Virus record (IMG/VR): IMGVR_UViG_3300019758_000002
Coordinates: 1 to 43,386 of that record
Direction: 5' to 3' (one strand)
Length of the DNA stretch: 43,386 nucleotides
Origin: a virus
Position 1 is the first letter of the stretch; each line of letters opens with the position of its first letter. The notes under the pieces were generated by a model that was not told the DNA's origin, made no database searches, and saw nothing but the letters and a program-made list of their open reading frames with translations. Below are positions 6,337-12,518 of the stretch, in pieces. The position numbers and the translations under genes are program-made.

Positions 6337-6479
6337 TTCTCCCCCTCCTTAATCTTGCGCCGGATTTCCTCGGCGTTGTTTATCACTTGCTGTTTAGTGC
6401 TTGCCATTAAAAGAATCTCGCTATGCCCTTTTTTAATCCTTGCCCACCAAACACCATATTTTTTATATGGTTCGGTCAT
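6333..6479 (-). CDS. Hypothetical protein, 48 aa
   Basis: Starts at an ATGA overlap with the lipopeptide gene and ends at a GTGA overlap with the next gene. It is basic, with an aromatic N-terminus (MTEPYKKYGVWWARIKKG) and a helical charged C-terminus. No family recognised. Coding is supported by the chain of exact overlaps. Confidence 0.5.
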   Translation of the reverse strand: MTEPYKKYGVWWARIKKGHSEILLMASTKQQVINNAEEIRRKIKEGEK

Positions 6480-6544
6480 ATCATCCCAGCCTCACACCCA
6501 GCCGCCAGACATAAGAAAATGATTGCGAATATTGCGGTTTTCAT
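6476..6544 (-). CDS. Miniature lipoprotein, 22 aa
   Basis: The frame encodes a signal sequence and lipobox, MKTAIFAIIFLCLAAGC, and only five residues after the cysteine. If processed it would leave a lipid-anchored hexapeptide. GGAGGAG overlaps the preceding stop and provides the ribosome site. Very small lipoproteins occur as lysis proteins or as outer-membrane spanin remnants. With no soluble part, a spanin function is doubtful. Confidence 0.5.
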   Translation of the reverse strand: MKTAIFAIIFLCLAAGCEAGMI

Positions 6545-6630
6545 CACTCCTCCATCGCCTCTTTGTAGAGACGGGCTGCTTTTTGTTCGTATTCGTTGCG
6601 CTTTTCCCAGCAAGCTTGAGAAAGATCAAT
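6544..6630 (-). CDS. Possible 28-aa peptide with ATT start
   Basis: An open frame ending with TGATG overlap into the lipopeptide gene reads like a real helical protein end (QACWEKRNEYEQKAARLYKE) but has no ATG, GTG or TTG before its upstream stop. An ATT at 6630 lies five nt after AAGGA and is the only start that fits. Either a rare AUU start is used or the gene is a remnant. Confidence 0.3.
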   Translation of the reverse strand: MDLSQACWEKRNEYEQKAARLYKEAMEE

Positions 6631-6685
6631 ATGTTTCCTTATTTATGTTGCATCACGAACTAAGCATGAGGTCGCATCAAGGGGT

Positions 6686-6964
6686 TTAATAAGGCTTGAA
6701 ACCTTTAAATCTCTCATGAATAGGCCATTGCTTGAACCATTCATGGTCATTAAAGAAGGCGTTGTTCTCTTCGGTAGAATGGACCTCTTTTGAAGTGTGG
6801 TGAACTTCTATACTGTCGTGTTCCTCCTTGACGGACCACAAAGGCTGCCTTGAACTCCAAGCGGCAGAGAGAGTATCCCATACTTTTTTGCCTGTCTTCC
6901 AGTTGGCTATTTTGCCATCAATCAGCAGAACGCTTTTGTGTAGTACATATGGGTATTCTTTCAT
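6686..6964 (-). CDS. Hypothetical protein, 92 aa
   Basis: A soluble protein with an AGGAGAG ribosome site, rich in His, Trp and Glu (SIEVHHTSKEVHSTEENN in the centre). Its start overlaps the end of the upstream RHH-like gene. No family recognised. The 55 bp after its stop hold only the upstream end of the possible ATT-start frame. Confidence 0.6.
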   Translation of the reverse strand: MKEYPYVLHKSVLLIDGKIANWKTGKKVWDTLSAAWSSRQPLWSVKEEHDSIEVHHTSKEVHSTEENNAFFNDHEWFKQWPIHERFKGFKPY

Positions 6965-7121
6965 CTTCTCTCTCCTTCTCTACAAGTTCGTTTACTACCT
7001 TCGTCACGCCGCCGTGGGCCTTGAGCCAATCCAGATTGCGCGGGGACAGCCTAACCTTTACCTCTACACGTTCGGGGCCTTTCGGTCGTCCGGCCCCCTT
7101 GCGTTTACCCCCTTTAGGCAT
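6918..7121 (-). CDS. RHH-like small DNA-binding protein, copy A
   Basis: A 67-aa protein with a basic, glycine-rich start (MPKGGKRKGAGRPKG), then a strand VEVKVRLS and helices LDWLKAHGGVTKVVNELVEK, an RHH-type plan. It starts inside the end of the methyltransferase-like gene, with a G-rich ribosome site. The segment WLKAHGGVTKVVNELVEKER is shared, almost base for base, with the gene at 7707-7883. The last 15 residues (DERIPICTTQKRSAD) are unique to this copy and overlap the next gene. Confidence 0.65.
   Translation of the reverse strand: MPKGGKRKGAGRPKGPERVEVKVRLSPRNLDWLKAHGGVTKVVNELVEKEREDERIPICTTQKRSAD
6969..7028. repeat. 60-bp identical duplicate, copy A
   Basis: Identical over 60 bp to 7716-7775. 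It encodes the second half of the RHH-like domain in both genes, while the flanks differ clearly. This points to recent gene conversion or recombination through the segment. Confidence 0.95.
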
Positions 7122-7710
7122 CCTCCCCCCATTGATCTGCCATTGCCAAGGCGATTCCTTTAAAGGTGGTGGACCTTATCTTCCAGCGATCTTTGCTTGG
7201 AGGCAAATAGTGAAGCTTTTGCTGCTCTCTTTTGGGAAGCTTTTCCATCTCTGCCTTAACGTTGCTTGTCTCTTTTAGCTTTGGAAGACCTTTCAACCAT
7301 AGACATGTAGCCTTTTTCTCTGTGTGACCAAACATCCACGGCTGAACTATTTGAGAATAACTTTGCCCTATGACCTCTCTTGCATATTTGTGTTGGATTG
7401 GGTTCTCAATGCAAATCTTAGGTATGTCAAACTCTAAAAGTGTCTTAAAAAAAAGAGCACCTTCTCTCATTTTATCCCACCTAGAGGCATCTTTATGTAG
7501 CCAGCAAACACCGCTGTTAGACAAAAAAGTACAAGGAGGGTGAGCTATCATCAAATCAAACCCGCCCCCTATGATGTCAAAAACGTTCCCTTGATAATGT
7601 GGACCCTTTGATTCCGTAGGAAGCAGGTCGCAAGAAATAGCCTCGTGTCCTTTTGCAATAAAGGCATCTCTTACTGTTCCGCTAAACTCGCAGGCAACAA
7701 GAACTTTCAC
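7114..7710 (-). CDS. DNA methyltransferase-like protein
   Basis: A 198-aa protein starting at GTG 7710, which overlaps the upstream stop as GTGA and has AGGAGAG before it. It opens with a SAM-binding-like strand and loop VKVLVACEFSGTVRDAF, then an acidic strand end SCDLLP. A catalytic-looking AHPPCTFLSNSG motif follows at about 60-71. This family is usually called a putative DNA cytosine methylase of phages. It is shorter than the 4211-5599 enzyme and lacks its later motifs, so the base and position modified are uncertain. Confidence 0.75.
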   Translation of the reverse strand: MKVLVACEFSGTVRDAFIAKGHEAISCDLLPTESKGPHYQGNVFDIIGGGFDLMIAHPPCTFLSNSGVCWLHKDASRWDKMREGALFFKTLLEFDIPKICIENPIQHKYAREVIGQSYSQIVQPWMFGHTEKKATCLWLKGLPKLKETSNVKAEMEKLPKREQQKLHYLPPSKDRWKIRSTTFKGIALAMADQWGEDA

Positions 7711-7883
7711 CTTCTTCTCTCCTTCTCTACAAGTTCGTTTACTACCTTCGTCACGCCGCCGTGGGCCTTGAGCCACTTGAAGTTGGCGGGGGTGAGGTAT
7801 ACGGGCCGCTGTATGGTGCGCGGCCCTCGTACACCCTTTTTGCGCCCTGAGCCTTCTCGTTTGCCGCCGTGTGTGTTTGTCAT
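7707..7883 (-). CDS. RHH-like small DNA-binding protein, copy B
   Basis: A 58-aa paralogue of the gene at 6918-7121: basic glycine-rich start (MTNTHGGKREGSGRKKG), strand TIQRPVYLTP, then WLKAHGGVTKVVNELVEKER. The two copies flank the methyltransferase-like gene, one directly before and one directly after. Small basic RHH proteins commonly repress their own operon or act as antirepressors. Which applies here is unknown. Confidence 0.65.
   Translation of the reverse strand: MTNTHGGKREGSGRKKGVRGPRTIQRPVYLTPANFKWLKAHGGVTKVVNELVEKERRR
7716..7775. repeat. 60-bp identical duplicate, copy B
   Basis: Second copy of the repeat at 6969-7028, 747 bp away in direct orientation. Recombination between the copies would delete the methyltransferase-like gene and fuse the two RHH genes into one. 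Confidence 0.95.
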
Positions 7884-7922
7884 GCTTCTCCTTTTATCTT
7901 ATAGACTAACATTATAGTTGGC

Positions 7923-8201
7923 TTAGTCATGAACATCTGAAGGTTCAACCCTAAAGTGAAGTCTGTCCACGCTAAAAAAGGCGGTAGGCAGTTTAAACAG
8001 ACTGGCGTCTCTCCCCCACTTCGCTTTGGCCTCGGCTTCTGTTTCGATTACCTCAGAAATCATCTTTTCCTCTATTTCGTGTTCTGAAATAAACTTTCCG
8101 CACTCCATGCAGGCGTGAAAGCAGGCAGACGAAAAGGAGGTAAAGTGCGTGTCCGACCTAAAAGAACTTGCCATAAACTCATGTGCTGTAAATATAATCA
8201 T
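7923..8201 (-). CDS. Hypothetical protein with Cys/His cluster, 92 aa
   Basis: First gene of the minus-strand unit driven by the promoter at 8248-8276, with an AAGGAA ribosome site. It has a Cys/His-rich section (CFHACMECGKFISEHE at about 28-43) that may bind metal, followed by a charged helix. No family recognised. Confidence 0.6.
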   Translation of the reverse strand: MIIFTAHEFMASSFRSDTHFTSFSSACFHACMECGKFISEHEIEEKMISEVIETEAEAKAKWGRDASLFKLPTAFFSVDRLHFRVEPSDVHD

Positions 8202-8247
8202 TTTTCATTCCTTTGTTTTGTGGATTTTATCCCGTTTCGTTAAATAC

Positions 8248-8276
8248 ACTATGCGCTTACTTCGAAAGCTTGTCAA
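8248..8276 (-). promoter_or_regulatory. Strong minus-strand early promoter
   Basis: TTGACA (8271-8276), 17-bp spacer and CATAGT (8248-8253). The spacer contains nested short palindromes (AAGCTT, TTCGAA) that may be an operator. It drives the operon from 7923 downward and diverges from the plus promoter at 8345-8373. Confidence 0.7.
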
Positions 8277-8315
8277 TATCTTTTTTTCAAGTTTGTGTGA
8301 AACAATAGCACTCAG

Positions 8316-8342
8316 CCCGCCCCCACCAAAAAGGGGGCGAGG
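8316..8342. other. GC-rich hairpin between divergent promoters
   Basis: CGCCCCC pairs with GGGGGCG around an ACCAAAAA loop. There is no T tract on either side, so it is not a standard terminator. It sits just upstream of the plus-strand -35 box and the surrounding GCGAGGCGGTTG is repeated at 8724-8735. Confidence 0.5.
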
Positions 8343-8344
8343 CG

Positions 8345-8373
8345 GTTGACTAAGCAAGGAACACCCTATATAA
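8345..8373 (+). promoter_or_regulatory. Strong promoter of the isolated plus-strand gene
   Basis: TTGACT, 17-bp spacer and TATAAA give a near-consensus promoter. The start codon at 8415 follows about 35 nt after the expected start of transcription, behind a GAGG ribosome site. Confidence 0.8.
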
Positions 8374-8414
8374 ACAAAGGACGTAAGCAACAATTTAACT
8401 AACGAGGCGAAAAA

Positions 8415-8669
8415 ATGATTGCAAAGTTTAATTGCGGAAATGGTAGCTGGAAGCTGATGGAGTGCATGGAAGTTTTGACCTTGGGCGAGACTGAAAAAGA
8501 GTTCGAAGCCCTGACAGGTTGCTATGTATTTATTCCAGACGCAAAAAACAATCTTAAGGGAGTGAAGGAAGTTCTTCTTACACGCCAGAATGGGCAGTCA
8601 GACACGGTCCTTTATGGTTTCGATGCCTACCTTATGAATGACCAAGGAGACACGATTCAAGCCCTGTAA
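8415..8669 (+). CDS. Moron-like hypothetical protein, 84 aa
   Basis: A single plus-strand gene inside a minus-strand region, with its own near-consensus promoter and terminator. The product is small, acidic and soluble (begins MIAKFNCGNGSWKLMECMEV; a GCYVFIPDAKNNLKGVKEVL stretch lies mid-protein). No family recognised. The autonomous promoter-gene-terminator form is typical of phage morons, which often encode anti-defence or host-fitness functions. That reading is from context only. Confidence 0.7.
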   Translation: MIAKFNCGNGSWKLMECMEVLTLGETEKEFEALTGCYVFIPDAKNNLKGVKEVLLTRQNGQSDTVLYGFDAYLMNDQGDTIQAL

Positions 8670-8691
8670 ACAGCACTACAGACCAGATAGA

Positions 8692-8722
8692 CCCCGCCAG
8701 CTTATGTTGGCGGGTTTTTTTG
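8692..8722 (+). terminator. Terminator of the plus-strand moron
   Basis: CCCGCCA (8693-8699) pairs with TGGCGGG (8708-8714) around an eight-base loop, followed by seven T. It lacks a T tract on the minus strand and overlaps the 3' end of the peptide gene at 8702-8818. Confidence 0.9.
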
Positions 8723-8818
8723 TGCGAGGCGGTTGGGGTTGACGAGTGGTGAGCTAGCGTGGGCCTGTATTCCAGCCATGAGACACACAAAAACTATTGC
8801 AAAAATTGCTTTCTTCAT
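8702..8818 (-). CDS. Small secreted peptide with signal sequence, 38 aa
   Basis: A strong AAAGGAGG ribosome site precedes an ATG. The peptide MKKAIFAIVFVCLMAGIQAHA ends in a good signal peptidase I site (AHA-S), leaving 17 residues rich in Pro and Asn. It follows the holin-like gene directly. The signal part resembles the 22-aa lipopeptide at 6476-6544 (MKTAIFAIIFLCLAAG), which suggests that the two are related by duplication. Confidence 0.55.
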   Translation of the reverse strand: MKKAIFAIVFVCLMAGIQAHASSPLVNPNRLAQKNPPT

Positions 8819-8832
8819 AAAAAAAACCTCCT

Positions 8833-9258
8833 TTATTTTTTCATCATTTTACCGACTATAGGCGCAATTAACCAGCGCAGACCAAATGTCGCTGCAACGA
8901 TCCCCAGCAATATTACAACATACCACGTTGGAGTGTTTTGATCTAAAAACTTAAAACCCCTTTCGACATATGGCTGTGCTGATGGTATAAAACACCCCAC
9001 AAATGGAGCAATAAAAATCAGCATAAGCAATTCATCTTTCCATGAATTTTTCATCTGCTCCTGCGCTCTTTTGTCCCAATCTGCCTCTATTTTTTGCCCA
9101 TTCTTTGCCGCTTCGACAAGAGCCTGAGCGTTGATTTTGCGTATTTCGATGTCTCCCTGCGCTGCTATAGTTTTACGCTTTGCTCCCTCCTTAAAGGGGA
9201 AAGCTATAGCATCAACTACCGCCGTAAAAGGGGCGGCTAAAACTGTCCACCAAGCCAT
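8833..9258 (-). CDS. Holin-like membrane protein (3-TM type)
   Basis: A 141-aa protein with an amphipathic/hydrophobic N-terminus, a charged helical middle (RKINAQALVEAAKNGQKIEAD) and two clear membrane helices at about 76-92 and 110-132. The NSWKDELLML entry to the first helix and TPTWYVVILLGIVAATFGLR match the pattern of 3-TM holins related to the gene-transfer-agent holin family, as I recall it. Its neighbours (small membrane protein, DUF5675 protein) fit a lysis module. Confidence 0.7.
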   Translation of the reverse strand: MAWWTVLAAPFTAVVDAIAFPFKEGAKRKTIAAQGDIEIRKINAQALVEAAKNGQKIEADWDKRAQEQMKNSWKDELLMLIFIAPFVGCFIPSAQPYVERGFKFLDQNTPTWYVVILLGIVAATFGLRWLIAPIVGKMMKK

Positions 9259-9260
9259 AT

Positions 9261-9437
9261 CTATTCTCCCAAATTACCTTGATTTATTTTGTATTTGTCA
9301 GATGCACAGACAACGTTGACCCAGATAGCCAGAAAAATTCCGACAATACAAGGCCATCCAAAAGGATTACTCCAAAAAACTAGGCTCGTTAACGCAGTAA
9401 AAACCACGAAACTGATAAAAAGCATAATAATATTCAT
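9261..9437 (-). CDS. Small two-helix membrane protein, 58 aa
   Basis: The frame starts MNIIMLFISFVVFTALTSLV, continues with a second hydrophobic stretch (CIVGIFLAIWVNVVCAS) and ends polar. It has a weak AGGAAA ribosome site and its stop is 2 nt before the holin-like ATG. Size and place suggest an antiholin or pinholin, without proof. Confidence 0.6.
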   Translation of the reverse strand: MNIIMLFISFVVFTALTSLVFWSNPFGWPCIVGIFLAIWVNVVCASDKYKINQGNLGE

Positions 9438-9468
9438 TCTATTTCCTGTAAATTAAAGGGTGAATAAA

Positions 9469-9876
9469 TCAACTTCCGACTACCTTTACGGATATTTCAG
9501 CTTCTTTTGATCCTTCCATTGCATGAGAAAATTTAGACAAGGCTCTCCTGCTATCTAAAACTGCTCTTTTGCCATTGAGAGAACCGATAGCATTGCCTGT
9601 AAGCGGACACCCTTCGGTATCTTCCACAGTGTTACCGGCATGAATACGCACATAAGAACGCTGCGGCACATTTTGTATGGTCCAAAGCCTGCGCCCCTTC
9701 AATGGAGAATATTCCAGAACCAGAGGATAACTTCCTTCCGGTATGCACGAAACATCCTTTCTATTGTCTCGCCACGGCTCCTCTAGCGTCCAGCACACCG
9801 CTTTACCGTCAACTTTGAGCACGCCAATGGTGGCTTTGTCGTCCTGCTCTACTCTGATCAATTCAACCTTTTTCAT
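9469..9876 (-). CDS. DUF5675 family protein, candidate lysis enzyme
   Basis: A 135-aa protein with the DUF5675 signature: TLEEPWRDN near 30, then SCIPEGSYPL and IHAGNTVEDTEGC at about 76-88. The His-Gly...Gly-Cys arrangement resembles the active site layout of L,D-transpeptidases, an analogy rather than a demonstrated relation. No other endolysin-like gene is visible in this genome and this gene sits beside holin-like genes, so it is the best candidate cell-wall enzyme. It overlaps the nuclease gene upstream by 14 bp. Confidence 0.8.
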   Translation of the reverse strand: MKKVELIRVEQDDKATIGVLKVDGKAVCWTLEEPWRDNRKDVSCIPEGSYPLVLEYSPLKGRRLWTIQNVPQRSYVRIHAGNTVEDTEGCPLTGNAIGSLNGKRAVLDSRRALSKFSHAMEGSKEAEISVKVVGS

Positions 9877-10294
9877 TTATTCCCTCCTTGATTGCCCCAA
9901 TCGCTTTTAGGTTCAAATACCACTCAATCACACATTTGGCTTCTTCGAATGAATAGCATACGGCAACATGATGAGCTGCATGCTGCATCTTGTTGATCCA
10001 ATCCCACTGGTTCTCTGTAGGCTTGTTGCTGTCTACCTTCATTTCAATCCATAATCCAATAAAGCACCCTTTAGACACTGGCAAATGCACATCGCTAACC
10101 CCAGACTTAAGACCTTCTGCTTTCATGTATTTGGCTGCGGCTATACTACGCTTACCAGCATTAGGAATAGCGTACAAACAAGCCAATTCCGGAAACTTTT
10201 TCTCTTGCAATCTAGCCCACTTAAATAGAGCTACCTGCTCTTCGTGCTCTTTGGGTTTATTCTTTTTGCGCATTGCGTACTTACTTTTTGCCAT
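9863..10294 (-). CDS. VRR-NUC domain nuclease
   Basis: A 143-aa protein of the VRR-NUC branch of PD-(D/E)xK nucleases. E18 (EHEEQVALFKWAR) opens the domain. IPNAGKRSIAAAKYMKAEG is followed by SGVSDVHLP with catalytic Asp and GLWIEMKVD with the E-x-K pair (about 85-91). Phage members are thought to cut branched DNA such as replication or packaging intermediates. A strong AGGAGG site lies upstream. Confidence 0.88.
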   Translation of the reverse strand: MAKSKYAMRKKNKPKEHEEQVALFKWARLQEKKFPELACLYAIPNAGKRSIAAAKYMKAEGLKSGVSDVHLPVSKGCFIGLWIEMKVDSNKPTENQWDWINKMQHAAHHVAVCYSFEEAKCVIEWYLNLKAIGAIKEGINEKG

Positions 10295-10496
10295 CTTCCA
10301 ACAACCTCCTGTTTTTAATTTTCAACCGACCGTCCGTAATTCTTTTCAAAACAGCCGCCTTCGTCCACCCGCAATGCCCCGCCGGAGCATCAAGCGGATA
10401 TCACCACCTTTTATTTTTGTTTCTGCCGTTCCAGCAAGTGTGCAGCTTGCAGAAGTCGGGGAACATCTTTTCCATTTCTGCTATGGTGTATCTCAT
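10281..10496 (-). pseudogene. 70-codon gene interrupted by in-frame UGA
   Basis: The frame starts at ATG 10496 (TAATG overlap with the upstream stop), reads MRYTIAEMEKMFPDF... to KRW, meets TGA at 10403-10401, then stays open in the same frame for 39 codons (YPLDAPAGHCGWTKAAVLKR and onward) to a TAA that overlaps the VRR-NUC start. The tail reads like a real protein. A TGG-to-TGA mutation, UGA read-through, or a truncated 31-aa product are possible. I recognise no family. Confidence 0.5.
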
Positions 10497-10657
10497 TACA
10501 AAAAAGAGATCGCTACCGAAACAGGAATAAAAATAGTCGCCCAAATAGCCCTGCCTCCAGCTCCCCATACTCTGGGGTCAAAATCCCAAGCGCAGAATGC
10601 GCCGATCAAATACGAAAAGAACATTAAAGACACAAATAATAATAAATTTTTTTTCAT
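10496..10657 (-). CDS. Small membrane protein, 53 aa
   Basis: Starts MKKNLLLFVSLMFFSYLIGA, which is either a signal anchor or first helix. A second hydrophobic stretch (AIWATIFIPVSVAISFL) ends the protein. GGAGTAGG provides the ribosome site and the stop overlaps the next start (TAATG). Function unknown. Confidence 0.6.
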   Translation of the reverse strand: MKKNLLLFVSLMFFSYLIGAFCAWDFDPRVWGAGGRAIWATIFIPVSVAISFL

Positions 10658-10662
10658 CCTAC

Positions 10663-11007
10663 CTACTCCATCGTAAAAAGTTCAAAAAGCCAGTTCCAGC
10701 AATCTTTAGATTTGGTTGTTTCTTTCATAAAACCATCCCATAAAAGAGACCCCGGGCCTGTTCGCTTAAATAAACAACCTGCTTCCTGCCGTTCATATTC
10801 TCTCAAAGGCAAATCTCGATAAGGCCAGTAGCAACCATGAAATCCATCTTCGTCCACAGAAGTAGACCCTTCTTCACCACAGTTGACACAGCGCAAAGTA
10901 TCCCCGTCATAGCAAAATCCTTCTTCAAGCTCGTTGTAAACTTCAACGCTGGACCCGCACCTTGGGCAATCCTCTCCGCAATCAAATTCTTTCCACTCTT
11001 TTACCAT
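10663..11007 (-). CDS. Zinc-ribbon protein, Lar-like
   Basis: A 114-aa acidic protein with CPRCG (about 14-18) and CVNCG (about 42-46), arranged like the restriction-alleviation (Lar) zinc ribbons of phages, followed by a Trp/Tyr-rich tail. Lar proteins modulate host type I restriction. The resemblance is limited to the knuckles and spacing. The ATG at 11007 has AAGGAAG directly upstream. A GTG 21 bp earlier is less likely. Confidence 0.55.
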   Translation of the reverse strand: MVKEWKEFDCGEDCPRCGSSVEVYNELEEGFCYDGDTLRCVNCGEEGSTSVDEDGFHGCYWPYRDLPLREYERQEAGCLFKRTGPGSLLWDGFMKETTKSKDCWNWLFELFTME

Positions 11008-11159
11008 TCTTCCTTCCCCCTTGCGCACACTTCATACTGTCCGCTGATCCACAATTCGTGATTCTCTTTGCTGGTCTGCACCAACACACCACAAGTTAAA
11101 TTCTGCACCACAACACCTATTTTATTGCTATGGCGGTTTTTGCAAAAAGTTACGGTCAT
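11001..11159 (-). CDS. Hypothetical protein, 52 aa
   Basis: The ATG at 11159 overlaps the stop of the ATPase gene as ATGA, and the frame ends inside the start of the zinc-ribbon gene. The product (begins MTVTFCKNRHSNKIGVVVQN) looks like a small beta-rich protein with three cysteines. No family recognised. Exact coupling on both sides supports coding. Confidence 0.55.
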   Translation of the reverse strand: MTVTFCKNRHSNKIGVVVQNLTCGVLVQTSKENHELWISGQYEVCARGKEEW

Positions 11160-12139
11160 ATTCTTAATTCCTGATTAGCAAGTTGTGAGTTGTTGTAAGC
11201 TTCAATCTCTCTGACTCTCTGAGATGCAACTTTATCCCTAGCTTTGCGCTGTTCTTCGGTAATGTGTGCCCAAGGATGAACTATTTCAAGGTGTCCACGG
11301 TTGAACCGGTAATCCAATTGCATTCCATCTGGGTGCGATCTGTCGTCAATGGGGTCTTTGCATTTAACGATGGTGGCCGTTCTGAGGTGAGTTTCTTTGC
11401 TGTACCCAACCGTAATAGTCAGGCGTGCGCGGTGGTTTGAAAACTGGCCGCCAACCCCGTATTCAGAATTCTTGCCCTTCTGGGTTAAAACAATTGCAAT
11501 CCCGTTCCTTAATCGCTGGTGAATCAAATCAATAAATCTACCCATGTTCCAAAAATCACCGATAACTTCAAGATAGTCGATTACGTTAAAGCCGTCCGGG
11601 TCAATTACGTCATGATAATTTTCATACCATGGATAGACGTTAAACCCTTGCCATTTATCAGGTTGACCCATGAAGGCCGTTCTTTTGCGAACCTCCTTTG
11701 GGGAAAGTTCACAAGTGAAATATTCTATCGAGTCGTGACAACCTCCGTTCTGTCTAAGATTATGAAAAGCTATTCTCATTCCCAAATCTGTTTTACCTGA
11801 GTTAGATTCACCCTGAATACAAATTACGTTCTGAGGTGAAAATTCAGCCATACGATGCAGATTGAGGGGCAACCAGATTGGATAAGGAGATGTGCTTGCC
11901 TCAATCCAGTTCATAGGCTCCGGCCTTTTGTTCACTAAACGATAAAATCCATTTTTCATCCCAACAGGCTCTATCAGACGATCATCCCTAAAATCTGACA
12001 ACAGCCGGTCTCTAAATTCTGTGTTTTCAATCCCCAATTCTTTACCAAAAACAAAAGCGCTAAACTGTCCTGTTGTGGATTTAACCCATTTCTTAGCCAG
12101 CTTAACCAGCCGTAACACATCTTGTTCAGTAACAGACAT
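11156..12139 (-). CDS. Replicative helicase-like ATPase with winged-helix N-terminus
   Basis: A 327-aa protein with a winged-helix-like N-terminus (about 10-70) followed by a RecA-fold ATPase. Walker A GESNSGKT lies at 110-117, a DnaB-like segment YFTCELSPKEVRKRT at about 140-154, and a Walker B-like FNVIDYLEV at about 184-192. It probably unwinds or loads at the phage origin. I use the ATG at 12139, 9 nt after GGAGAG. It overlaps the upstream gene by 14 bp. Against standard DnaB (about 450 aa) the primase-binding N-domain is missing, and that role may be supplied by 12126-12518. Confidence 0.8.
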   Translation of the reverse strand: MSVTEQDVLRLVKLAKKWVKSTTGQFSAFVFGKELGIENTEFRDRLLSDFRDDRLIEPVGMKNGFYRLVNKRPEPMNWIEASTSPYPIWLPLNLHRMAEFSPQNVICIQGESNSGKTDLGMRIAFHNLRQNGGCHDSIEYFTCELSPKEVRKRTAFMGQPDKWQGFNVYPWYENYHDVIDPDGFNVIDYLEVIGDFWNMGRFIDLIHQRLRNGIAIVLTQKGKNSEYGVGGQFSNHRARLTITVGYSKETHLRTATIVKCKDPIDDRSHPDGMQLDYRFNRGHLEIVHPWAHITEEQRKARDKVASQRVREIEAYNNSQLANQELRI

Positions 12140-12518
12140 CGTTTTCAACTCTCCATTCTAAAACCCTGTATGAATATTTCCAAGCCCACTCTGGCTCGTC
12201 TTCCGGTTCATTCAGCATAAACAATGCCGTTATTAACTGACTCCCAGAAAGATACTCCTCGACCATTTCCTCTCTATTTTTTGTTTCGTCCTCCATTAGC
12301 GCATAAACTCTCTCTGGCGAGACTTTTTTACTTTCCCTACTCAGTGTTCGGATTGCCTTAAAAATTCCGTGAGAGAGCAAGCTGGGCAGAAATAGCGTTG
12401 CATCTACCTCTTCTGACAACACCGGATTAGCCATCAACACCCGCAAACAGTCTTCACGCAATTTTGCGTTGCTGTAATTCGGGTTTTGGCAAAGGTCCCA
12501 GAAAAAGCTATCTGGCAT
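12126..12518 (-). CDS. DnaB N-terminal-domain-like protein
   Basis: A 130-aa, mostly helical protein that resembles the DnaB N-terminal domain: PVLSEEVDATLFLPSLLSHG, then IFKAIRTLSRESKKVSPERV and a GSQLITALFM segment, all typical of that fold's helix pattern. It is placed directly before and overlapping the ATPase gene, between it and the initiator. I infer that it acts as the separate N-domain or as a helicase loader. Similarity is by pattern only. Confidence 0.6.
   Translation of the reverse strand: MPDSFFWDLCQNPNYSNAKLREDCLRVLMANPVLSEEVDATLFLPSLLSHGIFKAIRTLSRESKKVSPERVYALMEDETKNREEMVEEYLSGSQLITALFMLNEPEDEPEWAWKYSYRVLEWRVENDVCY

Noticed and set aside
6117-6410. Plus-strand frame behind AAAGGAGGTG
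   Set aside because: The GTG directly abuts the would-be ribosome site, the product is antisense to the small RNA and micro-genes, and its composition is not protein-like.
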